Shown: positions 50,303 to 59,666, counted from the first letter of the stretch. The stretch: 64,000 nt of DNA from JBBBNV01 sp037137075 (GCF_037137075.1 NZ_JBBBNV010000011.1:62001-126000), one strand, 5' to 3'. Numbers and translations: made by a program. The notes: a model not told the origin generated them from the sequence alone.

Positions 50303-51355
50303 TTATTCAGCATCCGGATCGAAATCATCATCGTCATCCTGATTGCTCAAAGCAGCAGCTGTTGCACCAGCTACATTGCTTGCTTCGCGGATCTTGTTCT
50401 CAATGACCTGAGCGATTTGCCCATTTTCTTTCAGGAATTGCTTCGCATTCTCACGTCCTTGACCAAGACGCTCACTTTCAAAGGAGTACCAGGCTCCGCT
50501 TTTGGCGATAATATCCATCTCGGAACCAATATCGATAATGCTTCCTTCTCTGGAAATTCCTTCGCCGTACATAATGTCGATTTCCGCTTGCTTGAATGGC
50601 GGCGCCACTTTGTTCTTCACAACTTTAATACGCGTACGGTTCCCGATCATGTCGTTTCCTTGTTTGATCGTCTCAATACGGCGGACATCCAGACGGACGG
50701 AGGAATAAAACTTCAGGGCGCGTCCGCCCGGTGTAGTCTCCGGATTGCCGAACATGACGCCAACCTTCTCACGAAGCTGGTTAATAAAGATGGCAATAAC
50801 CTTTGATTTATTAATCGCACCGGACAGCTTACGCAGCGCTTGAGACATCAGTCGAGCCTGCAAGCCGACGTGAGAGTCTCCCATATCCCCTTCAATCTCC
50901 GCCTTAGGCACTAAAGCCGCTACGGAGTCTATAACGATGATATCGACCGCGCCGCTGCGCACGAGAGCTTCTGCAATTTCCAGTGCCTGCTCGCCTGTAT
51001 CCGGCTGAGACAGCAGCAGCTCATCTATGTTAATGCCGAGCTTTGCTGCATATGAAGGGTCAAGCGCATGCTCAGCATCGATAAATGCAGCTTGTCCACC
51101 GATTTTTTGTACTTCCGCAATGGCATGCAGCGCTACAGTCGTTTTACCCGATGACTCAGGCCCGTAAACCTCGATAATTCTACCGCGCGGGAATCCGCCG
51201 ATACCAAGAGCCAAATCCAGTGCCAGGGAGCCGCTTGAAACGGTCTCCACCTGCATGTGAGTGGATTCGCCCAGCTTCATAATCGAACCCTTACCAAATT
51301 GTTTCTCGATACTCCGCAATGCCGTTTCCAGTGCCGCACGACGATCAGCTACCAA
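50303..51355 (-). CDS. recA: Recombinase A
   Basis: A 350-residue RecA with Walker A GPESSGKTT, the LALGIGGFPRGRIIEVYG lead-in, Walker B (VDIIVIDSV), loop L2 region and an acidic C terminus (DDDDDFDPDAE). I start it at TTG 51355 (MVADRRAALE), one residue longer than the Bacillus start; an in-frame GTG at 51364 sits only two bases after GAGGG, so it is less likely. A LexA box and a strong SigA promoter lie upstream, so it belongs to the SOS response. Confidence 0.95.
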   Translation of the reverse strand: MVADRRAALETALRSIEKQFGKGSIMKLGESTHMQVETVSSGSLALDLALGIGGFPRGRIIEVYGPESSGKTTVALHAIAEVQKIGGQAAFIDAEHALDPSYAAKLGINIDELLLSQPDTGEQALEIAEALVRSGAVDIIVIDSVAALVPKAEIEGDMGDSHVGLQARLMSQALRKLSGAINKSKVIAIFINQLREKVGVMFGNPETTPGGRALKFYSSVRLDVRRIETIKQGNDMIGNRTRIKVVKNKVAPPFKQAEIDIMYGEGISREGSIIDIGSEMDIIAKSGAWYSFESERLGQGRENAKQFLKENGQIAQVIENKIREASNVAGATAAALSNQDDDDDFDPDAE

Positions 51356-51413
51356 GACATTCACTTCCCTCGTTTATAGTAATAGGAACACTCTTTCGGT
51401 TTCTTATAGGTAT

Positions 51414-51442
51414 ATCATAACGCGTTTTACCTGTTTTGCCAA
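51414..51442 (-). promoter_or_regulatory. SigA promoter of recA
   Basis: TTGGCA, 17 bases, TATGAT on the minus strand (5/6 and 5/6 to consensus), about 60 bases before the start codon. Confidence 0.8.
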
Positions 51443-51451
51443 GAGTTATTT

Positions 51452-51465
51452 CGAACATACATTCG
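51452..51465. promoter_or_regulatory. LexA (SOS) box upstream of recA
   Basis: CGAACATACATTCG fits the Gram-positive LexA box CGAAC-N4-GTTCG with one mismatch. It lies 10 bases upstream of the recA -35. Confidence 0.8.
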
Positions 51466-51485
51466 CTTTTTTTGACTCGTGACAA

Positions 51486-51523
51486 TAAAAAAACCGTAAC
51501 AAAGTATTCTGACTCTGTTACGG
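51486..51523 (-). terminator. Rho-independent terminator after cinA
   Basis: CCGTAACA and TGTTACGG with a 14-base loop, followed by TTTTTTT on the minus strand. It separates cinA from recA, which therefore uses its own promoter. Confidence 0.85.
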
Positions 51524-51624
51524 TGCTTCCGTTAACTGTATTAAGTATAGCTTATGCCCATCATGATGCGCAAGCGTTTCTTTCGTTCGCCTATCCCTGT
51601 CTCCTTGATGCTGCGGGCAGGCGC

Positions 51625-52869
51625 TTACCTCGTTTTTCCCCACAATAAATAAAGCGCCTGCCGGGCCGAGCGAAGCTTGATTGCATCCCGGCCCCCGCCG
51701 AATTGAAACTCTGTCGCATACGTCTCAAAGCCGGGGCCGGCCAAGCCGATATAAACCAGACCAACCGGCTTGTTTTCCGCTGCCGCCGGGCCCGCTTCTC
51801 CCGTAATAGAGATAGCATAATCCGTACCGGTAATTTGGCGAATCCGGTCGGCCATCATCACCGCGCATTCCCTGCTGACAGCTCCAGGCGCCCCTTCCCC
51901 CTCCAGCAGAGCGGACGGAATCGACAGCAGCGTCTCTTTCATCTGATTGGAGTAGCAAATCACCCCGCCCCGGAAAACCCTTGAGCAGCCCGGCACTGAC
52001 GTCACCATGTCCCCGAGCAGTCCGCCGCTGCAGCTTTCAGCCACAGACAATGTAGCGTTATTCTGTGCAAGTTGACGCACCAGAGCCGCCTCTAGAGGAA
52101 TATCCTCTTCGGCAAATAAATGCTGGCCGACACGGCTTCGTATCTCCGTCTCGGTAGCAGCCATTTTGAGCTGTGCCTCCGCTTCGTTAGACGCTTTGGT
52201 CGACAGGCGCAGAGCAACCTCGCCTTCCTTAGCATACGGTGCAATCGTCGGGTCCTGCTGCCCGGTAATCAAATCCAGCAGCCGATCCTCCAGAGACGAT
52301 TCCCCGATTCCGGCGAATTTGAGCATTTTGGAGAACAGCGGCCGCTCATCCCCCATAACCTTCTGTATCCATGGGGCAGCATAGGATTGGAACATAGGCT
52401 TCATTTCCTTCGGCGGCCCCGGCAGCAAAATATAATGTGTGCCGTCCTGCGTCAGCGCCACGCCCGCAGCCTGTCCTGTATCGTTCGGCAAAGCCTCGCT
52501 CTGCTCCAGTATGTACGCCATCCGCTTGTTGCTCTCCACCATCGTAATGCCGCGGCTGCGGAACTGGTTTACGATGTTATCGAGCGTCGGCTGATGGAGA
52601 ACGAGTGTTTGCGACAAGAAGCGAGCCAGCACATCCTTGGTCAAATCATCCTGCGTCGGGCCAAGTCCGCCCGTGCAAATAATCAGCTCCGCCCGGGACC
52701 GGGCCGCTTCAAGTGCCGCTGTAATTCTGGCCTCGTTGTCCCCGACAACCGTTTGAAAGTATACGTCCACGCCAAGGGACGCCAGCTCCTGGGATAAAAA
52801 CTGGGCGTTGCTGTTCACAATTTGTCCGAGCAGCAGCTCTGTACCAACCGCAATAATTTCCGCTCTCAT
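51625..52869 (-). CDS. cinA: Competence/damage-inducible protein CinA
   Basis: A 414-residue protein with an N-terminal MoaB/MogA-like domain (AEIIAVGTELLLGQIVNSNA, ICTGGLGPTQDDLT), thought to hydrolyse ADP-ribose-type substrates, and a C-terminal CinA domain (SVAESCSGGLLGDMVT, YAISITGEAGP) with nicotinamide-nucleotide deamidase activity in relatives. ATG 52869 follows GGGAGG; the upstream extension of eight codons is disregarded. It lies 40 bases after pgsA. Confidence 0.95.
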   Translation of the reverse strand: MRAEIIAVGTELLLGQIVNSNAQFLSQELASLGVDVYFQTVVGDNEARITAALEAARSRAELIICTGGLGPTQDDLTKDVLARFLSQTLVLHQPTLDNIVNQFRSRGITMVESNKRMAYILEQSEALPNDTGQAAGVALTQDGTHYILLPGPPKEMKPMFQSYAAPWIQKVMGDERPLFSKMLKFAGIGESSLEDRLLDLITGQQDPTIAPYAKEGEVALRLSTKASNEAEAQLKMAATETEIRSRVGQHLFAEEDIPLEAALVRQLAQNNATLSVAESCSGGLLGDMVTSVPGCSRVFRGGVICYSNQMKETLLSIPSALLEGEGAPGAVSRECAVMMADRIRQITGTDYAISITGEAGPAAAENKPVGLVYIGLAGPGFETYATEFQFGGGRDAIKLRSARQALYLLWGKTR

Positions 52870-52909
52870 GGCTTCTGTCCTCCCGACATACAAGTTAAGC
52901 CCTTATGAT

Positions 52910-53488
52910 TTAAGCCGAGTATTGAATCAGATGCTTATTTTTTTGGAAATAGTCATAGCCGGAATACATCGTAATGAGCGCTGCCGCCCAGCTGGCATAC
53001 AAGTCAAACTTGAACGGGATGAAGGTAAACGGAAAATTATTAAGCAGCAGTGCAATGATAGCCGTAATTTGAACTCCCGTCTTCCATTTTCCCCATTTGC
53101 TGGCGGCGATGACCTGCCCTTCCAGCAGCGCGATTTGTCTCAGCCCGGTGACAGCAAACTCACGGCTAATGATAACCACTGCAATCCATGCGTCCAGCTT
53201 GCCCATTTCCACCAGAGAAACGAGCACCGCAGTGACAAGCAGCTTATCCGCCAGCGGATCCAGCAGCTTGCCGAGGTTGGTAACCAGCTTGCGCTTGCGG
53301 GCTATATAGCCGTCCAGGCTGTCCGTGCTCGCCGCCACGATGAAAATAAGCACAGCTACAATCTGATTGTACGTGATGCTGAAATGTTCAATTTTAATCG
53401 GGGGTAAATCCAAATTAATGAGCAAAAAAAACATAATGATAGGCACGAGAAAAATCCGTGCCATCGTAATGCGGTTGGCTAAATTCAT
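52910..53488 (-). CDS. pgsA: CDP-diacylglycerol-glycerol-3-phosphate 3-phosphatidyltransferase
   Basis: A 192-residue membrane enzyme that makes phosphatidylglycerol-phosphate. The CDP-alcohol phosphotransferase motif D-x2-DG-x2-AR-x8-G-x3-D-x3-D is complete (DSLDGYIAR ... GKLLDPLADK). It has about five membrane segments. The start overlaps the rimO stop by 4 bases. Confidence 0.96.
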   Translation of the reverse strand: MNLANRITMARIFLVPIIMFFLLINLDLPPIKIEHFSITYNQIVAVLIFIVAASTDSLDGYIARKRKLVTNLGKLLDPLADKLLVTAVLVSLVEMGKLDAWIAVVIISREFAVTGLRQIALLEGQVIAASKWGKWKTGVQITAIIALLLNNFPFTFIPFKFDLYASWAAALITMYSGYDYFQKNKHLIQYSA

Positions 53489-54813
53489 GCCAATCCCTCC
53501 CCGGATAAGTCGAACTCGAAAGCATGAGTTATCCGAACCTTTTGTATTTGCCCAATGCCAACGGTACAGCCGGTCACGAACACTTCTCCGTCAATCTCGG
53601 GGGCGTCGTACTGCGTGCGCCCGATGTATACATCATTACGCCCGTCATAACGCTCGATGAGCACATCAGCCACAGAGCCTACCCGGCTGCTGTTGCGCTT
53701 GGTTGCAATTTCGCGTTGAATTTCCATTAGTGTATTGGCACGCCACTCCTTCACCTCATCCGGCACCTGATCCGGCAAACGGGCGGCAGGCGTGTCTTCT
53801 TCTTTGGAATACGCGAATACGCCCAGGCGGTCAAACTCAACTTTTCTGACAAACGCACACAAATCGTTGAAATCCTCTTCCGTTTCTCCCGGAAAACCGA
53901 CAATAAGCGATGTGCGCAGCGCTACATCCGGATTACGCTTACGGATTTTGAGCAGCAGCTCAAGGGCATCCTGCTGACGGCCCGGACGGCGCATCCGCTT
54001 CAGGATACGATCCACGCTGTGCTGCAGCGGCATATCAACGTAATTGCAAATTTTCGGATTGGAAGCAATGGTTTCAATAAGCTCGTCCGTGAAAAAGCCT
54101 GGGTATGCATAATGCAGCCGCACCCAAGCAATACCTTCCACCTGGCTGACACGATTCATCAGCTCAGGCAGCATAAATTTGTCATACAAATCGGTGCCGT
54201 AATTGGTAGAGTCTTGAGCAATGAGGCTGATTTCGCGGACGCCTTGCGCGGCAAGCTGCTGTACTTCATCTACCACCGACTCCATGCTGCGGCTTCGGAA
54301 CGCTCCGCGCATAATCGGGATACTACAGAAAGTACAGGCATTGTCGCAGCCCTCTGCAATTTTGACGTAGGCAGTATAACGAGGCGTAGATAGCTTACGA
54401 GGCAGCTTCGCATCGTAGTTGAAAATCGGATTTCCGACCATAACCGGCTTGCTGCCCTTCAGCGCTTCGTCGATAATATCATTAATATTGTGGAAGTCTC
54501 CGGTACCGACAATCCCGTCAATCTCCGGCATTTCCTCCATAAGCTCCTGCTTGTAACGCTGGGTCAGACAGCCGGAAACGATCAGCGCCTTCAAATTGCC
54601 GGTTTGCTTCAAATCCGCCATATCCAAAATCGTATTCACCGATTCCTCTTTGGCCGCATCGATAAAACCGCATGTATTTACAATAATAACCGTGGCTTCC
54701 TCTTTGTCATCCACCAGCGTGTAGCCACGTCCGTCGATAAGACCGGACATAATCTCGGAATCCACCAAGTTTTTCTCACAGCCTAATGTAACCACTTTTA
54801 CTTTTTCTGACAT
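53485..54813 (-). CDS. rimO: Ribosomal protein S12 methylthiotransferase RimO
   Basis: A 442-residue radical-SAM methylthiotransferase. It has TLGCEKNLVDSE and GCLTQRY in the N-terminal cluster domain, CDNACTFC as the radical-SAM site, and a C-terminal TRAM domain. It methylthiolates Asp88 of S12. ATG 54813 after GGGGGATTGTGGAG is preferred over an 87-base extension. With MiaB it is the second methylthiotransferase in the window. pgsA is translationally coupled. Confidence 0.95.
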   Translation of the reverse strand: MSEKVKVVTLGCEKNLVDSEIMSGLIDGRGYTLVDDKEEATVIIVNTCGFIDAAKEESVNTILDMADLKQTGNLKALIVSGCLTQRYKQELMEEMPEIDGIVGTGDFHNINDIIDEALKGSKPVMVGNPIFNYDAKLPRKLSTPRYTAYVKIAEGCDNACTFCSIPIMRGAFRSRSMESVVDEVQQLAAQGVREISLIAQDSTNYGTDLYDKFMLPELMNRVSQVEGIAWVRLHYAYPGFFTDELIETIASNPKICNYVDMPLQHSVDRILKRMRRPGRQQDALELLLKIRKRNPDVALRTSLIVGFPGETEEDFNDLCAFVRKVEFDRLGVFAYSKEEDTPAARLPDQVPDEVKEWRANTLMEIQREIATKRNSSRVGSVADVLIERYDGRNDVYIGRTQYDAPEIDGEVFVTGCTVGIGQIQKVRITHAFEFDLSGEGLA

Positions 54814-55001
54814 ACTCCACAATCCCCCAATGTATTTCCAGTCCCTGAACTTTATCCTACCAAGTATAATATAACGAAAAAAAGGTGTCAAAACGCACAA
54901 AACCGGTTAATCCGCTTGGCGATTACGGAAAAACCGTCTTACGGCATGAACTGGTGCCGTCATGAAAACGGCAAGCAAGAGAAAAGAGTCGTCCAAAATA
55001 C

Positions 55002-55034
55002 AAAAAAGGCACTCCTTATCCAGCAAGGAATGCC
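55002..55034 (-). terminator. Rho-independent terminator after the 53-residue gene
   Basis: GGCA-C-TCCTT pairs with AAGGA-A-TGCC, followed by TTTTTT on the minus strand, so rimO has its own promoter in 54814-55001. Confidence 0.8.
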
Positions 55035-55052
55035 TAGTCCTAGCACTGATGC

Positions 55053-55214
55053 TTAGCGGCTGACCGCAGGGTGCCGGAACATATCGAGTATGCCGAGCAC
55101 AATATGAGCCAGGCCAAAGCCTAAAATCCCGTATCCCCATGCATCAGGCGTTAAATACCAGCCAAGCAAGCTGACCACGACGCCAAGACCGGCTACAATC
55201 CAACTGGTTGTCAC
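55053..55214 (-). CDS. 53-residue membrane protein (short gene)
   Basis: A short open frame starting with GTG 55214, preceded by a strong AAAGGAGGAG at 6 bases and ending TAA at 55053, just before a good terminator. It encodes MTTSWIVAGLGVVVSLLGWY, then a second hydrophobic segment and a tail DMFRHPAVSR. Two membrane helices are likely. It begins 86 bases after the RodZ-like gene. The ribosome site, terminator and hydrophobic pattern make it a real gene; no family recognised. Confidence 0.75.
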   Translation of the reverse strand: MTTSWIVAGLGVVVSLLGWYLTPDAWGYGILGFGLAHIVLGILDMFRHPAVSR

Positions 55215-55300
55215 GTAAGCTCCTCCTTTACTGTCCTGCGCTGTCTATAGATTCCCCAATAGAAGCAGTCAGTATACAGAAATTCCGGTCTTACCGCGCT

Positions 55301-56173
55301 TTAGGCTTTTACCAGATCAACCTGAATATTGATAACCTGTACAGTTTCCGGAACCGGAATTGGCGAGCCGTTAACCTTCATTTCTACAGCCAGCGGCTTG
55401 CCCAGCCGGATCCAAAGCCCGTCCGGGGATTTCCATGTGGCAATTTCCCCGTTTTTATATTCTTTCTGTTCGATTTCCGCCCCGTTAGCATTGCCATGCT
55501 TGACCCACAGCCAGCAGCGATCCCCGGTGACCTTCAGTTCAATTTGCGCAATCTCTGCTTTGGAAACCTTGTATATGTATGTTTGTCCTTTTTGCTCTGC
55601 AAAAACGACCTCTGAGTTTGCTTCTGTCTTGTCCTGAGGCGGATTCGTAGCTACAGGCTGCGGTGAAGCCCCGTTGCCGCTGCTTTGCGTTCCGGATTTC
55701 GCCTCCTCCGGCTTGGCCGATTCCGGTGATGGCGTTTGATTCGTCAGCCGCTCATTTTGACCAACCAAATGATCCGAGCTCTCCTCGTGAGTGATGCTGA
55801 TGAAATAGTAAATAATACCGACAATTAACAAAAGGAACGACCACAGTAAAATGCTGGAGGTCCATTTTCCGATCCGGTCCCAATTTCTCGAGGTTGCTCG
55901 AACACGCCGTATCGGCTCAATTGTCTGCTCTGCATCGGCTGACGGGATTACGTTCCTGTACAGCCGAAGTACCTCTTCCGGCTCCAGCCCTACGGCCTCC
56001 GCATACGTTTTGATAAACGCCCGCACATAGAAATTGCCGGGAAGAATCTTGTAGTTCCCTTCTTCAATGGCTTCCAGATAACGTTTACGGATTTTGGTTG
56101 TTTCTTGCAGCTCATCAAGAGACAATCCTCTTTCAGTCCGCGCCTTTTTTAATAGCAGGCCTAAATCCGACAC
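55301..56173 (-). CDS. ymfM: RodZ-like helix-turn-helix membrane protein (YmfM)
   Basis: A 290-residue protein with an N-terminal XRE-like helix-turn-helix (about 5-75, LDELQETTKIRKRYLEAIEEG), one membrane helix (about 108-128), a Pro/Ser/Glu-rich linker (about 140-185) and a C-terminal beta domain (DUF4115). This is the RodZ architecture linking MreB to the cell-wall elongation machinery. It sits between ymfK and the rimO-pgsA unit, as in Bacillus. Confidence 0.92.
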   Translation of the reverse strand: MSDLGLLLKKARTERGLSLDELQETTKIRKRYLEAIEEGNYKILPGNFYVRAFIKTYAEAVGLEPEEVLRLYRNVIPSADAEQTIEPIRRVRATSRNWDRIGKWTSSILLWSFLLLIVGIIYYFISITHEESSDHLVGQNERLTNQTPSPESAKPEEAKSGTQSSGNGASPQPVATNPPQDKTEANSEVVFAEQKGQTYIYKVSKAEIAQIELKVTGDRCWLWVKHGNANGAEIEQKEYKNGEIATWKSPDGLWIRLGKPLAVEMKVNGSPIPVPETVQVINIQVDLVKA

Positions 56174-56207
56174 CTGTTGTCACCCCCGTCCTTTGCTGCT
56201 GATTTCA

Positions 56208-56969
56208 TTAAAACGGTTCATCATACGTAAAATTGTCGTATGTAATTTCCTCATCCGGCGTATTACGCAGCTCCACAAACACATTGAAGTCATCATAAGT
56301 ATATTCTGTTTCCCGCATGAAAATATCAGGATGCTCAATAACCTTTGTGACCGGCATTTTCATAATTTCCTGCAAGAGGCTGTGATGTTTTTCGTTAGAA
56401 CGGACAGTGGAAATAATACCGTCGATAATAAAAATATTGTTCGGCCCCATCTCATCCTCGGAGAGCTGACTCCGTACGGTTTGTCTGAGCAGCGTGGAGG
56501 AAACGAAGGTCCAGCGTTTGTTTGAGCACACACTCCCCGCAATAATCGATTCCGTTTTGCCTACGCGAGGCATTCCGCGCAAACCGATTACCTGGTTGCC
56601 TTCCTTCTTGAATATTTCACCTAAGAAATCCACCAGCAGCCCGAGCTCGTTCCGTACGAAACGGAAGGTCTTCCGGTCATCCGAATCGCGCTCAATATAA
56701 CGGCCGTGACGGACAGCCAAAATATCGACCAGGGTCGGCTCTCGCAGCTTGTTTACCGTAATGTTATCCACTTTTCTAAGCATTTTGCCGAGAAGCTCGA
56801 TTTTTTCCTCGTCGTTGGTTTGGAGCAGCAGCCCCCGTGTCTTATCCTCAACACCGTTTATCGTAACAATATTTATATCCAGCATCCCCATCAGAGAAGC
56901 AATATCTCCAAGCAGACCGGGACGGTTTTTGTAAATCTTGTATTCCATATACCACTGTCTTGTTTCCAC
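56208..56969 (-). CDS. ymfK: YmfK-family protein (DUF3388) with ACT-like head and P-loop-like motif
   Basis: A 253-residue conserved protein of unknown function. The N-terminal 75 residues look like an ACT domain (KNRPGLLGDIASLMGML). The middle has GMPRVGKTES, which fits a Walker A motif (GxxxxGKT), and later NIFIIDGII resembles Walker B. I use GTG 56969, since an earlier GTG is too close to GAGG. It lies between ymfM and ymfJ, as in Bacillus. Confidence 0.85.
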   Translation of the reverse strand: METRQWYMEYKIYKNRPGLLGDIASLMGMLDINIVTINGVEDKTRGLLLQTNDEEKIELLGKMLRKVDNITVNKLREPTLVDILAVRHGRYIERDSDDRKTFRFVRNELGLLVDFLGEIFKKEGNQVIGLRGMPRVGKTESIIAGSVCSNKRWTFVSSTLLRQTVRSQLSEDEMGPNNIFIIDGIISTVRSNEKHHSLLQEIMKMPVTKVIEHPDIFMRETEYTYDDFNVFVELRNTPDEEITYDNFTYDEPF

Positions 56970-57063
56970 TGTCACACCTCATCCGTATTAGAAAATTGAC
57001 TCTCCCAACTATTCTACAATTTTCGCCATTCTCCTCCTGTCTTCTATATAATTTAAAAATAAA

Positions 57064-57096
57064 TGAAAACAAAGCCCCCCGCAAAAAGGAGGCTTT
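57064..57096 (-). terminator. Probable terminator after ymfJ
   Basis: AAAGCC and GGCTTT with partly paired GC interior, followed on the minus strand by GTTTTCATTT; moderate. The stretch 57097-57272 holds nothing else I can support. Confidence 0.5.
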
Positions 57097-57272
57097 TGGG
57101 CCATGTATGTCAGATGCGCGGTTACAATTCCCGCCTCGGGCCGGGAGGGTCCGCCCGCCCAGGCGGATTTGTATCATTGTACATGATTTCAAATCCGTCT
57201 GCAAAGGCGCGCGGTATATTCTCAGCCTTATGCTCAGCCCCATCCCGTCCTTCAGCTTCTTCTTTTGCGAGC

Positions 57273-57524
57273 CTAGGCTTCGCCTACCAGACGAACCATC
57301 AGCTTGGCAAGAGCTCTGCGCTCCTGCTCGTCACCGACGCGCCACAGCTCTTGAAGCAGACGCTCTTCTTTATTCTCCGGATCTACCTTATCGGACAAAA
57401 ATTCACCGATTTGGAACGCCATCTTGGCTATCGTCTCTTCGCTCATTCCTGCTTTTTCCGCCTGCTCCAGACGTTCATGCAAAAAGTCCTTCCATTTTTC
57501 AAAGCTTTTCAGAACAGTTGCCAT
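57273..57524 (-). CDS. ymfJ: DUF3243 protein YmfJ
   Basis: An 83-residue, highly charged helical protein (SFEKWKDFLHERLEQAEKAG, then DKVDPENKEERLLQELW) typical of DUF3243. Function unknown. It keeps the Bacillus order between ymfI and ymfK. Confidence 0.92.
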   Translation of the reverse strand: MATVLKSFEKWKDFLHERLEQAEKAGMSEETIAKMAFQIGEFLSDKVDPENKEERLLQELWRVGDEQERRALAKLMVRLVGEA

Positions 57525-57629
57525 CGGATGTCCTCCCTAGGTTGTGGTGGTGGAACATTCGATAATATGCGCCACTGCCGTTGAAGTTATTCGCGCTTGC
57601 TCTGGTCTGGACTAAAGCTGCATTGGTCC

Positions 57630-58382
57630 CTAAGTATGCCAGCCCCCGTTGGGGCTAATAATTTGGCCTGTAATGTAGCCGGATTCCGGAAGCGCCAGGA
57701 AGTAAACCAGCGCAGCAATTTCATCCGGGTGGGCGAAACGGCCGACCGGGATTTCCTGTGCCAGGGCTTCCTTTTCCTGCGGGTCAAGCCTGCTGTTCAT
57801 GGATGTGTCCACGGCCCCCGGCGCAACCGCATTCACGGTGACTCCCGAGGGAGCCAGCTCTTTGGCCAGCGCCTTGGTAAAAGCATTCATGCCGCCCTTG
57901 GTCGTTGAATATATCACTTCGCAGGATGCCCCGGACAGCCCCCAGATGGAGGATACATTAATAATCCGGCCGTATTGCTGACGAATCATAGCCGGCATAA
58001 AGGTTTGCGTAACCAAGAACATTCCCTTGAGGTTGACGCCAATCAGCTCATCCCATTCTTCTTCCTTCACATCCTGCAGCAGTCCGAAATGGGCGATACC
58101 TGCATTATTGACCAGTACGTCCGGAAGCATACCAAGCTGCTCCAGCTTTTCGTACATTCGCACAATTTGTTCCTTGGAACGAAGATCCGCTCGGATAGTC
58201 ATCACTTCGGAATGATGTGCAAGGCAGGCCCGGGCCACTTCATTAGCGGCTTCATGCGAATTCAAGTAATGAATGACAATCCGGAACCCCGCCGAGGCGA
58301 AGCGCTCCGCAATAGCCGCCCCGATTCCGCGGCTCGCTCCCGTAATTAATACGGTCATTTCTTGTAACGATTTCGAATTCAT
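57630..58382 (-). CDS. ymfI: YmfI short-chain dehydrogenase/reductase
   Basis: A 250-residue SDR of the FabG type with TGASRGIGAAI, NNAGIAHFG, the serine in NVSSIWG and catalytic YSTTK. In Bacillus subtilis YmfI is needed for the aminopentanol modification of elongation factor P; the same role is likely here by position (overlapping ymfH by 4 bases), though efp is not in the window. Confidence 0.92.
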   Translation of the reverse strand: MNSKSLQEMTVLITGASRGIGAAIAERFASAGFRIVIHYLNSHEAANEVARACLAHHSEVMTIRADLRSKEQIVRMYEKLEQLGMLPDVLVNNAGIAHFGLLQDVKEEEWDELIGVNLKGMFLVTQTFMPAMIRQQYGRIINVSSIWGLSGASCEVIYSTTKGGMNAFTKALAKELAPSGVTVNAVAPGAVDTSMNSRLDPQEKEALAQEIPVGRFAHPDEIAALVYFLALPESGYITGQIISPNGGWHT

Positions 58383-59662
58383 TTCGGACTCTGCACAATA
58401 GAAACCGCAAGCTGGTTCCAGTCAAAATGCTCCCGCATCCGTGCGTTTACCTCTCCCAGTGTAACCGACTCATACAGCGGCAAAATTTGAAACAAATCCA
58501 TGCCGCGCAAGTAATACTTCGAATATTCGCCCGCAATAGCTTCCGGCGAATTCATCATCCGGAGGAAGCCGCCAATTTTTTTTCGCCGCGCTCGCTCGAA
58601 CTGCTCCTCCTTGAAGCCTTCGTTTACAAATTCATAAACCGCCGTGCGAATACGCTCCAGCAGCAAATCAGGGTCCGGCGTATCCCCGCCGATCACCGAA
58701 AACGCATAATTTTCCGTAATGTTATACTCATGGCCGAAGCCGTCGGTAATGAGCTGATCGTCATAAAGCTGCTGATACAAATCCGAGCTGGAGCCGAAAA
58801 TCATATCCAAAACAAGCTTCGTTTGCAATTCCCGCTTCAACAGGTCCTCGCCTTTTACATGGACCGCCTTCTCCTTAAACCCGAACAAGCATTTAGGAAG
58901 CGAAACGGGTAAATTCATTTCAATCATGGATTTATGTACCAGGGGAGGCTCCTTCGGATAAATGCGGCTGATTTCCGGCGCCGGAGCGAACGTTTTGCCC
59001 GCCTGGTTTGCCCGTATCGTCTCCATCATTGCTTCCGGCTCAATACCGCCGACGACAAACAGCAGCATGTTGCTCGGATGATAGAACGTGTGATAGCAAG
59101 CATACAGCGTTTCCTTCGTAATATGGGAAATCGATTCAATTGTCCCGGCAATATCAATCCGGATCGGATAACTGGCATACATGGCCTCAATCAGACCGTA
59201 GTATACGCGCCAGTCCGGGTGATCCCGGTACATATTAATCTCCTGGCCGATAATGCCTTTTTCCTTCTCCACATTCTGATCTGTAAAATATGGATTTTGC
59301 ACGAAATCAAGCAGTGTATTCACATTTTGGGAAATGCGGCTTGTTGCTGAGAATAAGTACGCCGTCCGGTCAAAGCTGGTATAGGCGTTCGCAGAAGCGC
59401 CCTGGGCGGCGAACACGGCAAATATATCGCCCTCCGGTTCCTCAAACATCTTATGCTCCAGGAAATGGGCAATCCCGTCCGGAACACGGTGCGGAGCCCC
59501 TTCCTGCACCTGAAAATGATTATCTACCGAACCGTACCGGGTTGTAAATACGGCATACGTCTTTTGAAAGCCGTGCTTCGGCAGCAAAATGACTTCCAGA
59601 CCGTTATCCAGGCGCTCTCTGTACAGCGTTTCCTGCAGCCGTTCGTTCGTTATCGCTTTCAT
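58379..59662 (-). CDS. ymfH: M16-family zinc peptidase YmfH
   Basis: A 427-residue M16 peptidase with the inverted zinc motif HFLEH near residue 75 and the downstream glutamate region. It is the catalytically competent member of the YmfF/YmfH pair. ATG 59662, with GGAGGG before it, is used; a longer upstream frame is disregarded. The ymfF stop lies 4 bases before the start. Confidence 0.93.
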   Translation of the reverse strand: MKAITNERLQETLYRERLDNGLEVILLPKHGFQKTYAVFTTRYGSVDNHFQVQEGAPHRVPDGIAHFLEHKMFEEPEGDIFAVFAAQGASANAYTSFDRTAYLFSATSRISQNVNTLLDFVQNPYFTDQNVEKEKGIIGQEINMYRDHPDWRVYYGLIEAMYASYPIRIDIAGTIESISHITKETLYACYHTFYHPSNMLLFVVGGIEPEAMMETIRANQAGKTFAPAPEISRIYPKEPPLVHKSMIEMNLPVSLPKCLFGFKEKAVHVKGEDLLKRELQTKLVLDMIFGSSSDLYQQLYDDQLITDGFGHEYNITENYAFSVIGGDTPDPDLLLERIRTAVYEFVNEGFKEEQFERARRKKIGGFLRMMNSPEAIAGEYSKYYLRGMDLFQILPLYESVTLGEVNARMREHFDWNQLAVSIVQSPK

Positions 59663-59666
59663 ATGC

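Noticed and set aside
54907..55140. A 77-codon minus-strand frame in the rimO-rodZ gap.
   Set aside because: No ribosome site; it overlaps in another frame the better-supported 53-residue gene and the terminator.
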